Part shown: piece by piece, positions 1-6,897 of the stretch | Numbering within the stretch: position 1 is the first letter of the stretch | Layout: the number at the start of each line of letters is the position of its first letter | From: Burkholderiaceae bacterium | GTDB taxonomy: Bacteria > Pseudomonadota > Gammaproteobacteria > Burkholderiales > Burkholderiaceae | Assembly (NCBI GenBank): GCA_947374315.1 | Contig: CANCBK010000070.1 | Coordinates: forward strand, 1-8,690 | DNA length: 8,690 nucleotides | Direction of reading: 5' to 3' | Made by a program: the position numbers and the translations under genes | Notes under the pieces: model-generated | Database searches by the model: none | Told to the model about the DNA's origin: nothing | The model's input: the letters and a program-made list of their open reading frames with translations, nothing else

Positions 1-242
1 ACCCTAAGTCACTATTACTAGATGTGGAAACGTTATTACCACTGCATATCGGTGCTGAAAGTGGCGCATTGGCCCAGATGCTGAATAAGCGCGCTACCAC
101 TCTCGGCTCACAATTAAGCAGTCTATTAAACTCTCTCAGCCAAAGCTTAGAACCGGCGTTGATTCTTTTGGTTGGAGCCATTATTGGCGGCTTAGTCATA
201 ATCCTATATCTGCCAATCTTTAATTTAGGACAAATCGTTTAG
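1..242 (+). CDS. pilC: Type IV pilus inner-membrane platform protein PilC, C-terminal end (partial)
   Basis: This is the last 79 codons of a gene that begins before the window; the reading frame is open from base 3 to the TAG at 240-242. PilC is the polytopic inner-membrane platform of the type IV pilus machine, on which the PilB and PilT motor ATPases act. The visible part carries the family's C-terminal signature: a GAESGAL stretch in the cytoplasmic domain, a helical region ending in SLEPAL, then the last transmembrane helix (GAIIGGLVIILYLPIF) and the short tail NLGQIV. The stop overlaps the GTG start of the next gene by one base, so translation of the two is probably coupled. PilC and a prepilin peptidase side by side is the usual pilBCD arrangement. 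The closely related GspF of type II secretion is the alternative, but the tail is PilC-like. Confidence 0.9.
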   Translation, partial: PKSLLLDVETLLPLHIGAESGALAQMLNKRATTLGSQLSSLLNSLSQSLEPALILLVGAIIGGLVIILYLPIFNLGQIV

Positions 243-742
243 TGGATTCCGATGTGAGCAATCTGATGATTAAAGCCCCATTAATAATGGCTCTACTCTA
301 CTTAGCCTATATTGATTGGCGCACTTTTCGACTGCCCGATGTCATTACATTTCCTTTAATCATTCTGGGTGTCGCCTTTAATTTGGCATCTGACTCCCGC
401 TTGGCAACACCATCCTCCGCATTCATTGGAGCGGCCCTAGGATACGGATCACTCTGGGCCTTAAATACTGGCTATCGTCTATACAAACACCGTAATGGGA
501 TTGGAATGGGTGATGCAAAGCTCTTGGCGGCATTGGGCGCCTGGTTAGGCTGGGGCGCCCTTCCTAACATTCTCCTCATTGCTTCCGTCACAGGATTCCT
601 GGGCGGCATTGCCTGGCTTAAATGGAATCGCCATAAACTCCACCAAGCTTTCCCTTTTGGCCCTTTTTTGGCTATTGCTGGCATCATTGAGTTGCTATGG
701 CCTCAACTCATTCCAACCCTGATCCTGCCCAGGCTAATCTAA
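242..742 (+). CDS. pilD: Prepilin peptidase (A24 family), short form lacking the N-terminal methylase half
   Basis: This is an aspartic membrane protease that removes the leader peptide of type IV pilins in the inner membrane. Both catalytic aspartates are seen: D25 in AYIDWR, followed by LPD, and D91 in GIGMGDAKLL, followed by the family signature AALGAWLGW. About five or six hydrophobic segments cover most of the 166 residues. Canonical PilD has about 270-290 residues, with an N-terminal domain that includes a four-cysteine zinc site and the N-methyltransferase activity. That half is absent here, and there is no room for it because pilC ends at the start codon. The GTG at 242 overlaps the pilC stop, with AGGA at 227-230 as a possible ribosome site; GTG 254 and ATG 266 (GTGAG at 254-258) are alternative starts and would cost only 4 or 8 residues. 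The end overlaps coaE by 46 bases. The peptidase assignment is secure; whether it also methylates is doubtful. Confidence 0.88.
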   Translation: MDSDVSNLMIKAPLIMALLYLAYIDWRTFRLPDVITFPLIILGVAFNLASDSRLATPSSAFIGAALGYGSLWALNTGYRLYKHRNGIGMGDAKLLAALGAWLGWGALPNILLIASVTGFLGGIAWLKWNRHKLHQAFPFGPFLAIAGIIELLWPQLIPTLILPRLI

Positions 743-1383
743 AGTCCCTAAAAGGAAAAATTCCTTTCATCGGCTTAACGGGTGGTATTGGCTCCGGCAA
801 GACAGCAGTCAGTAATTTACTGAGGGAGTTCGGGGCTGGAATCATCGATACGGACTTGATTTCTCATCAAATTACCGCCTCCGGCGGTAGTGCCATCCCC
901 TTGATTGCCGAGGCATTCGGGACTGAATTTATTGACTCTCAAGGCGCCCTCAAGCGCCAGAAGATGCGTGAACTCGTCTTTCAGGACGCCAAGTCCAGGC
1001 AAATTCTTGAGAAAATTACCCACCCCCTGATTCAGCAGGAAACCGCCAAACAGGCTATTGAGATTGCCAAATCCGGAGTACCTTACCTCGTATTTGTTGT
1101 TCCACTTCTGATTGAATCTGGAACATGGGTAAACCTGATCGACTTCCTCATTGTGGTTGACTGCCCTGAAGATAGCCAAATACAAAGAGTGATGCAGCGC
1201 AACAATATGACCCGCCCAGAAGTGGAAAATATCTTAAATGCGCAAACCAGCAGAAATGCCCGCCTTTCCGCCGCTAACGCCATTATTGAAAATCAGGGCA
1301 GTCTAGAGGACCTCAAAGTAGAAGTTTTCAATTTGCACCAAAAATTGCTCAAAATTCAAGGGGTGCGCCTAAGTTCGTCATAG
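697..1383 (+). CDS. coaE: Dephospho-CoA kinase CoaE
   Basis: This cytoplasmic P-loop kinase phosphorylates the 3'-hydroxyl of dephospho-CoA, the last step of coenzyme A synthesis. In its 228 residues the Walker A motif GGIGSGKT is at about 29-36, followed by IIDTDLISH (49-57), the counterpart of the family's D-A-D substrate motif. LEKITHPLI (104-112), VVPLLIES (134-141) and a lid-like QRVMQRNNMTRPEVE segment come next, all typical of CoaE. The family is usually about 200 residues; the extra length is an N-terminal leader of about 22 residues before the first strand (PFIGLTGG). The ATG at 697 is the only good start in this frame, with TTGAG just before it, and no other ATG, GTG or TTG lies before the P-loop. 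It therefore starts inside pilD, overlapping by 46 bases. zapD follows after 11 bases. pilD-coaE-zapD adjacency is common in beta- and gammaproteobacteria. Confidence 0.95.
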   Translation: MASTHSNPDPAQANLKSLKGKIPFIGLTGGIGSGKTAVSNLLREFGAGIIDTDLISHQITASGGSAIPLIAEAFGTEFIDSQGALKRQKMRELVFQDAKSRQILEKITHPLIQQETAKQAIEIAKSGVPYLVFVVPLLIESGTWVNLIDFLIVVDCPEDSQIQRVMQRNNMTRPEVENILNAQTSRNARLSAANAIIENQGSLEDLKVEVFNLHQKLLKIQGVRLSSS

Positions 1384-1394
1384 AATATAGGCTT

Positions 1395-2147
1395 GTGATT
1401 GTCTACGAATACCCCTTCAATGAATTAGTCCGAAGCATGCTTCGGCTAGAGTATCTGTTCGCCCGCTTCAATCACTTTCTCAGATCGGATGACCCGGAGC
1501 TACACCACAACGCTATTGCCACCTTATTTGATTTAGGCGACATTGGTTCCCGCGGGGATATTAAGTCTTTATTACTCAAAGAGTTTGAGCGCCAAAAATA
1601 TGCTTTAAATGGCCTAAAGTCCTCTCAAAAAGTGGATCAGGAGGCGCTGTCACAAACGCTTTCTGAAATTGATAAGGCTGCGCTCAATATCAACCAGTCC
1701 ATGGGCAAGCCGAATGCAGCGATTGCTGAAAGTGAATGGCTCAACGCCATTCGCACTCGATTGAATATTCCTGGCGGCACCAGTCCAATTGATTTACCAA
1801 GCTACCATGCCTGGAAAAATACGCCATCGAATCAGCGCAGGGAATTATTGGAAAAGTATGTTGCACCACTTTTGCCATGGCATGAGGCTTGCCAAATATT
1901 CTTGAGATTGTTACGCCAATCTGGTGAAGCTAAAGATGTCATTGCCCATCAAGGCGCCTATCAACAAGCCCCGTCCGGAAAAGTGTATCAATTGATGCGC
2001 ATTGCCGTAGAAGATGACACCCTCTACTCTGAAATTAGCGCCAACAAATATTTGCTGTCGATTCGTTTTTTAAAGACCGATAGAGACACAAAGCCACAGC
2101 TCGTCAGCGAAGATGTGGCTTTTAGACTAACCCTCTGCCAACTCTAA
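1395..2147 (+). CDS. zapD: Cell division protein ZapD (YacF/DUF1342 family)
   Basis: ZapD is a cytoplasmic protein that binds the C-terminal tail of FtsZ and cross-links FtsZ filaments into bundles at the division site. The 250 residues match the family's usual length of about 250. The start signature IVYEYPFNE is followed by LRLEYLFARFNHF, then a middle helical domain (FDLGDIGSRGDIKS). The C-terminal domain has IDLPSYHAW, LRLLRQSG, AYQQ, YQLMRIAV, SANKYLLSIRF and a final FRLTLCQL. The start is a GTG at 1395; it is supported by the conserved first residues, although the ribosome site is poor (TAGG at 1388-1391, three bases away). Translation probably depends on coupling with coaE, whose stop is 11 bases upstream. 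The stop at 2145-2147 overlaps the stop of the convergent Nudix gene. In relatives the small gyrase inhibitor gene yacG usually follows; it is missing here. Confidence 0.95.
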   Translation: MIVYEYPFNELVRSMLRLEYLFARFNHFLRSDDPELHHNAIATLFDLGDIGSRGDIKSLLLKEFERQKYALNGLKSSQKVDQEALSQTLSEIDKAALNINQSMGKPNAAIAESEWLNAIRTRLNIPGGTSPIDLPSYHAWKNTPSNQRRELLEKYVAPLLPWHEACQIFLRLLRQSGEAKDVIAHQGAYQQAPSGKVYQLMRIAVEDDTLYSEISANKYLLSIRFLKTDRDTKPQLVSEDVAFRLTLCQL

Positions 2148-2560
2148 GCTTTTAAGAGTCTGAGTTTTTCCAGCATTGGCCATGCCGCTGGCAACAAGGG
2201 CTCAACCGTTGGAGTAACCGCTTCAAGCGATTGCCAAGAAAGCGCTTGCCCCTCACATCCCCTGGGAATTCCATGCCATTTTCGAATGGTGCTGACATGC
2301 AAGCGCACATAAGCATGCGGGTAGTCATACTCCAAAACAAGCAGCTCTTCACTAGACTCAATATCAATTCCCAGCTCTTCTTGTAGCTCACGTTTCAATG
2401 CTGCAAATACAGATTCGCCACGTTCAATTTTGCCGCCCGGCACTTCCCAATAACCCGCATAAGGCTTGCCTTCAGGGCGTTGACCCAAGAGGTAGCGCCC
2501 TTCTGAATCCAGCAGGATGCCAGCGGCAACTTCTGTAACGGGGCGGTTGGATTCATCCAT
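2144..2560 (-). CDS. mutT: MutT-type Nudix hydrolase, probable 8-oxo-dGTP diphosphatase
   Basis: This small cytoplasmic hydrolase probably removes oxidised dGTP from the nucleotide pool by cleaving it to the monophosphate. The complete Nudix box G-x5-E-x7-REUxEExGU is present at residues 43-65, with the metal-binding REL and EE at 57-59 and 61-62. It is preceded by the MutT-like LLGQRPEGKPYAGYWEVPGG. I start it at the ATG at 2560-2558, giving 138 residues, close to the 129 of E. coli MutT; the frame stays open to 2641, but that would overlap the ATPase gene by 68 bases and adds no domain. It lies 13 bases after the ATPase stop and is the last gene of the argJ operon. Its TAG (2146-2144) overlaps the zapD stop by four bases. 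Other Nudix substrates remain possible, but the residues before the box favour MutT. Confidence 0.87.
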   Translation of the reverse strand: MDESNRPVTEVAAGILLDSEGRYLLGQRPEGKPYAGYWEVPGGKIERGESVFAALKRELQEELGIDIESSEELLVLEYDYPHAYVRLHVSTIRKWHGIPRGCEGQALSWQSLEAVTPTVEPLLPAAWPMLEKLRLLKA

Positions 2561-2573
2561 CAAATAGGACTCA

Positions 2574-3434
2574 TTAAGCAGTATGGGAGCCGGCCCAGTG
2601 TTTAGCAAACTGCCAAGCCACTCGACCAGAACGTGAACCACGCTCCAGCGCCCAAACTAGAGCCTCAGCTCGCGCACCCTCGATTTGAGCATCACTCAAT
2701 CCAAAATGGCGCAACCAATGCGCAACAATTTCTAGATACTCGTCTTGTTTTGGAGGATAGAACGACAGCCATAAGCCAAAACGCTCTGAGAGAGAAATCT
2801 TTTCCTCAACTACCTCACCCGGATGAATCTCTCCATCATCACCATGGGCATATGTCTCGTTATCCTTCATGCGCTCTGGTAAAAGATGGCGCCGATTGGA
2901 GGTTGCATAAATCAAAATGTTGTCTACCTGGGCTGATATAGAACCATCCAAAGCAGACTTCATTGCCTTGTAGCCAGATTCGCCATCTTCAAATGAGAGA
3001 TCATCACAGAAAACAATAAAGCGCTCTGGTCGCTCGGCTAATAAATCAGTGATATCAGCCAGGTCCGCTAAATGCTCCTTCTCCACCTCAACCAAGCGTA
3101 AGCCCTGTCCAGCAAATTCATGCAAACTTGCTTTAATAAGCGAGGACTTTCCGGTGCCTCTCGCGCCCGTTAATAAAATATTGTTAGCAGGCTTTTTTTG
3201 AATAAAGTTCTTAGTGTTATCTCGAATCGCATCACGTTGACGATCGATATTTTTTAAATCTTCAAAAGTGATGTCCGCCACATGCTTGACTGGCTGCAGA
3301 AATCCAATACTACCGAAAATACTATCCCGACGACGCCATCTAAATGCAGTTGAGCATTTCCATTGATCTTCAGTCAGCGCTTTAGGCAGAAATGTTTCGA
3401 GATGACTCAGGAGTTGCTCTAATTTTTCATTCAT
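2574..3434 (-). CDS. AAA+ ATPase of the DUF815 family, function unknown
   Basis: This is a 286-residue ATP-binding protein of a widely conserved but uncharacterised family. Walker A is GARGTGKS at 90-97; Walker B is FIVFCDDLSFE at 139-149, with two adjacent aspartates; a sensor-1-like TSNRRHLLPE lies at 178-187; an arginine-finger candidate is R218 in SLSERFG. The N-terminal 50 residues are a helical lead with an unusually basic FRWRRR stretch; the C-terminal part (about 225-286) is a small helical lid domain ending RSGRVAWQFAKHW. There is no signal peptide or membrane segment, so it should be cytoplasmic. The ATG at 3434 is preceded by AGGA, which overlaps the argJ stop and is nine bases away. 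It lies between argJ (11 bases) and mutT (13 bases) in one operon. This placement recurs in Burkholderiales but does not reveal its role; no nucleic-acid-binding domain is seen. Confidence 0.92.
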   Translation of the reverse strand: MNEKLEQLLSHLETFLPKALTEDQWKCSTAFRWRRRDSIFGSIGFLQPVKHVADITFEDLKNIDRQRDAIRDNTKNFIQKKPANNILLTGARGTGKSSLIKASLHEFAGQGLRLVEVEKEHLADLADITDLLAERPERFIVFCDDLSFEDGESGYKAMKSALDGSISAQVDNILIYATSNRRHLLPERMKDNETYAHGDDGEIHPGEVVEEKISLSERFGLWLSFYPPKQDEYLEIVAHWLRHFGLSDAQIEGARAEALVWALERGSRSGRVAWQFAKHWAGSHTA

Positions 3435-3445
3435 TTCATGATTTC

Positions 3446-4681
3446 CTATGAACGGTAATCAGCATTAATGGAAACGTAGTCATGCGATAAATCACAAGTC
3501 CACATCGTTTGGTGGGCTGGTCCACGGCCTAAATCAATCTTGACGGTAATTTCTGGCGCTTGCATCACTCTTTGGCCATCAGACTCTTGATAGTCAGGGT
3601 TGCGACCGCCATTCTTAGCAACCCATACATCTCCAAGCCACATTTGAACTTGGTTGACATCAAGGTCAGTAATACCAGCATATCCAATGGCAGCAAGGAT
3701 GCGGCCTAAATTAGGATCACTGGCAAAGAAAGCGGTTTTCACCAATGGGGAATGGGCTACTGCCTCAGCGACCAAACGACACTCTGCCTCCGTCTTGCCA
3801 CCATGCACATCAATCGTAATAAATTTAGTTGCGCCCTCACCATCCCTCACAATCATTTGAGCCAATTTTCGCGCAAGGTCAATTAAGCCAATTCGTACTA
3901 GACCATAAATGGGATCATCCGTAGATTGAATCTGAACCGTAGATTGACCCGTCGCCATGATGATGAATGAATCGTTAGTCGAAGTATCGCCATCGATCGT
4001 AATCGCATTGAATGAAAGATCGGCAATCTCTTGAGTTAAAGTAGAAAGCATTCCTGGGGCAAAGCTAGCATCTGTTGCAATAAAGCCGAGCATGGTTGCC
4101 ATATTCGGATGAATCATGCCCGCGCCCTTGCAAATACCTGTGATGGTCACAAGTCCAGCCGGAGTATCCACCGTCATGGAGGTCGCTTTAGGCTGAGTAT
4201 CCGTTGTCATGATGGCTTCTGCAGCATCAAACCAATGATCTTCATCTAGATTCGCAACCGCCTTGGGTAAAGCAGAAATTAATTTATCGATTGGTAGCGG
4301 CTCTAGAATCACGCCCGTTGAAAAAGGCAAAATTTGCTCTGGATTTAGCTTCAACTCTTTTGCCAGCTCAGCGCAAGTTGCTAAGGCATCCCTCATCCCC
4401 TGCTCACCCGTACCGGCATTGGCATTTCCAGTATTTACCACTAAAGCACGAATCTCGCCATTCGCCCCATCCTGAGCCAAATGCTCTCGGCAAACCTGAA
4501 CTGGTGCAGCGCAGAAACGATTTAAGGTAAATACACCGGCCACTTGAGAGCCGGGCGCTAAAGTCATCACCAAAAGGTCTTTGCGATGAGCCTTCTTTAT
4601 TCCGGCTTCAGCAATACCCATCTCAAAGCCTTTCACAGGCTTCAATTGGTCTTTAAGGGGGAGTGGTAGGTTAACTGTCAT
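3446..4681 (-). CDS. argJ: Glutamate N-acetyltransferase / amino-acid acetyltransferase ArgJ
   Basis: ArgJ moves the acetyl group from N-acetylornithine to glutamate (step five of the cyclic arginine pathway) and in bifunctional forms also acetylates glutamate from acetyl-CoA. The protein is made as a precursor that cleaves itself before a conserved threonine; here the site is [14 protein letters not shown] at 185-198, so cleavage should fall between A195 and T196, with T196 as the new N-terminal nucleophile. The oxyanion-hole pair T122-G123 (STGVI) and the family start (NRFCAAPV, 54-61) and end ([16 protein letters not shown]) are intact. All 411 residues agree with the family length of about 400-410. 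The start ATG at 4681 fits the conserved N-terminus (VNLPLP). No purine-rich ribosome site precedes it, and a TACAAT box lies nine bases upstream. First gene of a probable argJ-ATPase-mutT operon. Mono- or bifunctional cannot be decided here. Confidence 0.96.
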   Translation of the reverse strand: MTVNLPLPLKDQLKPVKGFEMGIAEAGIKKAHRKDLLVMTLAPGSQVAGVFTLNRFCAAPVQVCREHLAQDGANGEIRALVVNTGNANAGTGEQGMRDALATCAELAKELKLNPEQILPFSTGVILEPLPIDKLISALPKAVANLDEDHWFDAAEAIMTTDTQPKATSMTVDTPAGLVTITGICKGAGMIHPNMATMLGFIATDASFAPGMLSTLTQEIADLSFNAITIDGDTSTNDSFIIMATGQSTVQIQSTDDPIYGLVRIGLIDLARKLAQMIVRDGEGATKFITIDVHGGKTEAECRLVAEAVAHSPLVKTAFFASDPNLGRILAAIGYAGITDLDVNQVQMWLGDVWVAKNGGRNPDYQESDGQRVMQAPEITVKIDLGRGPAHQTMWTCDLSHDYVSINADYRS

Positions 4682-4690
4682 GATCTGACA

Positions 4691-4696
4691 ATTGTA
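4691..4696 (-). promoter_or_regulatory. Candidate -10 element for argJ
   Basis: On the minus strand these bases read TACAAT, five of six matches to the sigma-70 -10 consensus, and end nine bases before the argJ ATG. A start of transcription at the usual distance would leave a leader of only about zero to three bases. No good -35 is seen: at 17-base spacing the hexamer is GCGCTT, inside the hairpin of the preceding operon. This is a by-eye match in a short gap, so chance is possible. Confidence 0.4.
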
Positions 4697-4707
4697 GATG
4701 AGGCTTC

Positions 4708-4738
4708 AAAAGCAAGCGCGCCAATCAATGGCGCGCTT
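4708..4738 (-). terminator. Probable intrinsic terminator of the molybdenum hydroxylase operon
   Basis: Read on the minus strand, a nine-base perfect stem (AAGCGCGCC, 4738-4730, with GGCGCGCTT, 4722-4714) closes a seven-base loop. It is followed by GCTTTTG, a short and interrupted T run. It begins 25 bases after the stop of the large-subunit gene and ends 27 bases before argJ. The stem is very GC-rich and stable, but the weak T run makes partial read-through into argJ possible. Confidence 0.65.
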
Positions 4739-4762
4739 TAATCACTCACAAGGCTGAAATGA

Positions 4763-6886
4763 CTAGCCTTTGATTGGCAATTCCCGAATTCGCTTACCAG
4801 TAGCCGCCGCAATTGCATTGACCAGAGCTGGAGCAACCAAGGGCACGCCAACTTCTCCCAGCCCACCGGGCTTCTCTTGACTGGAGACTAAGTGTACTTC
4901 CACTACGGGAACTTGATTTTGGCGAAGTGATGGATAGTTATTGAAATTGCTTTGCTGGACTCGACCATTTTTGATGGTGATCTCATTACTAAGGGCGGCG
5001 CCTAAGCCATAAATAACGCCTCCAGTGAGCTGAGCACGAGCTTGATCTGGATGAATAGTAATTCCGCAATCCGAGGCAAAGGTAACCTTCTTGACCTTAG
5101 TCTCAGCCGCCGTGGTGTCCAGCTCAACGATACAAGCGGAGTAAGTGTCGTAACACTCCATTTGAGCAACGCCAAACTTTTTACTGCCTGCTCTATAGCC
5201 AGACTTCTCTACCGCAAGTTTTAGCACCGCCAAAGCTCTAGGTTGTTTTTTTAATTCAGCCATCCTAAAGGCGACTGGATCTTTCCCGGCAGCTCGAGCG
5301 AGCTCATCAATAAAGCTTTCGACTGCAAAGGCATTTAAAGCATTGCTCACCGAACGCCAATAGCCCACCCTAATTCCAACATCTTCAATGACGTTGGTAA
5401 TCTCTAAGTTAGGAATGCCATAAGTGAGGTTATTGGACCCCTCCGTCATAAAAGGATCAAAACCATCTTTAACAAAACCGGGGAATGCCCGCGCCGTCAC
5501 GGACTGCGAAACCATTTTGGCCTTCATCGCAGTTAACTGGCCATCTACTCCAAGGGTCGCCTCCATATGATGAACACTCATCGGGCGATAGAAGTCATGA
5601 GTAATATCATCCTCTTTGGTCCAAAGCATTTTTACCGGCATGCCAGCAGCACGTGAAATCTCAGCGGCCTGGCGAATAAAATCCAGCTCTAATTTACGAC
5701 CAAATCCACCGCCTAAGAAAGTCGTTTCGATCGTAACATCTTCCGGTTTTACCCCTGCAGCAGCAGCGGCAACTGCTTGTGCGCCTTGCTGAAATTGAAT
5801 GGGGCCAATTACCCTGCATTTTCCATTGGAGACATCAGCAGAGCAATTCACAGGCTCCATGGTGGAATGCGCCAAATACGGCAGGAAGTATTGTGCGCTA
5901 ATTGCTTTTCCGTTTGCAATCACGCCAGCAGGATCACCAACCGTTTTAATGATGGCACCCTTCTTCGTTAAACCCGCCTCCAACTGCTTACGGATTTCCG
6001 CATTATCTAAGTTGGCGCCAGCCCCTTCATTCCAAGTAATTTTTAGAGCATCTCTGCCCTTTCGAGCGGCATAAAAATCTTTCGCCAAGACCGCAACACC
6101 ATCAGAAATCTGAACCACCTTAATAACACCTGACACCTTTAATGCATCGGAATCATCCACTGCAGTTGGCACGCCGCCAATAACAGGGCACTGCGCCAAG
6201 GAGGCAATCGCCATTCCTGGAATTTTCACGTCAATACCAAAAATAGCTTTACCTGAAATCTTCGCAGGAGTATCGAGGCGGCGCATCTTCTCTTTACCCA
6301 TCACCATGAAATTCTCAGGTGACTTGAGGGCTGGCTTTTCTGGCAATGGCAATTTAGCAGCATCAGCAGCCAATTCACCATAAGTAGCTGACTTACCGCC
6401 AGAATGCGTTACTTTGCCATTCATAGCCTTGCATTGGTCGACTGGAACGCTCCATCGGTTAGCGGCCGCCTGAATCAAAACAGTACGAGTTGCTGCACCA
6501 GCTGTTCGCAACTTATCAAAGCCCTCCCGCACGGAGCTTGATCCACCTGTAATTTGACCGCCCAACATAGCATTAATGTAAACAGGCGCTACCCCCGCCA
6601 TTTCCACCTTAATCATCGAAAGCGGTAGATTTAATTCCTCAGCAAGCATTGCTGGCATTGAGGTATAGGTATCTTGACCCATCTCCGACCGCGCACAAAT
6701 CAAGGTAATTTGATTATCAGGCGCAATACGTACCCACGCATTTGCCAAGGCAGGCTCACTATTAGGAGCAATCGCTGCATCACTGATTGCGGGAATATAC
6801 ATCCCCAAGATGAATGCGCCAGTGGCTGCGGAACTTTGTTGGATAAAGTGACGACGGCCAATATTTTTTACGGAATTATTTTTCAT
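4763..6886 (-). CDS. Periplasmic molybdenum hydroxylase large subunit (IorB-like, xanthine dehydrogenase family)
   Basis: This is the 707-residue molybdopterin-binding catalytic subunit of an aldehyde/xanthine-oxidase-type hydroxylase, most like isoquinoline 1-oxidoreductase beta subunits. A twin-arginine signal is clear: GRRHFIQ at 10-16, then a hydrophobic stretch to about 32, so it is exported folded to the periplasm. Family motifs in order: SEMGQ (67-71), GGSSSVREG (114-122), HSTMEP (340-345), QQGAQ (366-370), GGGFGRK (392-398, near the cofactor), YWRSVSNALNAF (509-520), HPDQARAQLTGGV (612-624) and GGLGEVGVP (674-682), whose E678 should be the catalytic base. No internal stop or frame break is seen. 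The start has AAGAGG seven bases upstream, overlapping the stop of the small-subunit gene (gap 11 bases). The FeS subunit has no signal and presumably rides with this one. Substrate unknown: N-heterocycles and aldehydes are both possible. No cytochrome c or XdhC-type assembly gene lies beside it. Confidence 0.9.
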   Translation of the reverse strand: MKNNSVKNIGRRHFIQQSSAATGAFILGMYIPAISDAAIAPNSEPALANAWVRIAPDNQITLICARSEMGQDTYTSMPAMLAEELNLPLSMIKVEMAGVAPVYINAMLGGQITGGSSSVREGFDKLRTAGAATRTVLIQAAANRWSVPVDQCKAMNGKVTHSGGKSATYGELAADAAKLPLPEKPALKSPENFMVMGKEKMRRLDTPAKISGKAIFGIDVKIPGMAIASLAQCPVIGGVPTAVDDSDALKVSGVIKVVQISDGVAVLAKDFYAARKGRDALKITWNEGAGANLDNAEIRKQLEAGLTKKGAIIKTVGDPAGVIANGKAISAQYFLPYLAHSTMEPVNCSADVSNGKCRVIGPIQFQQGAQAVAAAAAGVKPEDVTIETTFLGGGFGRKLELDFIRQAAEISRAAGMPVKMLWTKEDDITHDFYRPMSVHHMEATLGVDGQLTAMKAKMVSQSVTARAFPGFVKDGFDPFMTEGSNNLTYGIPNLEITNVIEDVGIRVGYWRSVSNALNAFAVESFIDELARAAGKDPVAFRMAELKKQPRALAVLKLAVEKSGYRAGSKKFGVAQMECYDTYSACIVELDTTAAETKVKKVTFASDCGITIHPDQARAQLTGGVIYGLGAALSNEITIKNGRVQQSNFNNYPSLRQNQVPVVEVHLVSSQEKPGGLGEVGVPLVAPALVNAIAAATGKRIRELPIKG

Positions 6887-6897
6887 GTTCTAGCCTC

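Noticed and set aside
2141..2169. Weak inverted repeat ACTCT...AGAGT followed by TTTTT after zapD, as a plus-strand terminator.
   Set aside because: Only five paired bases with a nine-base loop and a gap before the T run; also inside the Nudix coding end. Too weak to call.
2561..2641. Longer Nudix reading frame starting at 2641, adding 27 residues.
   Set aside because: It would overlap the ATPase gene by 68 bases, the extra residues match no part of the family, and the ATG at 2560 gives the normal MutT length.
5799..6074. Plus-strand open frames opposite the molybdopterin subunit (also near 4263-4530 opposite argJ and 6674-6949).
   Set aside because: They are antisense to intact conserved genes, without ribosome sites or recognisable domains.
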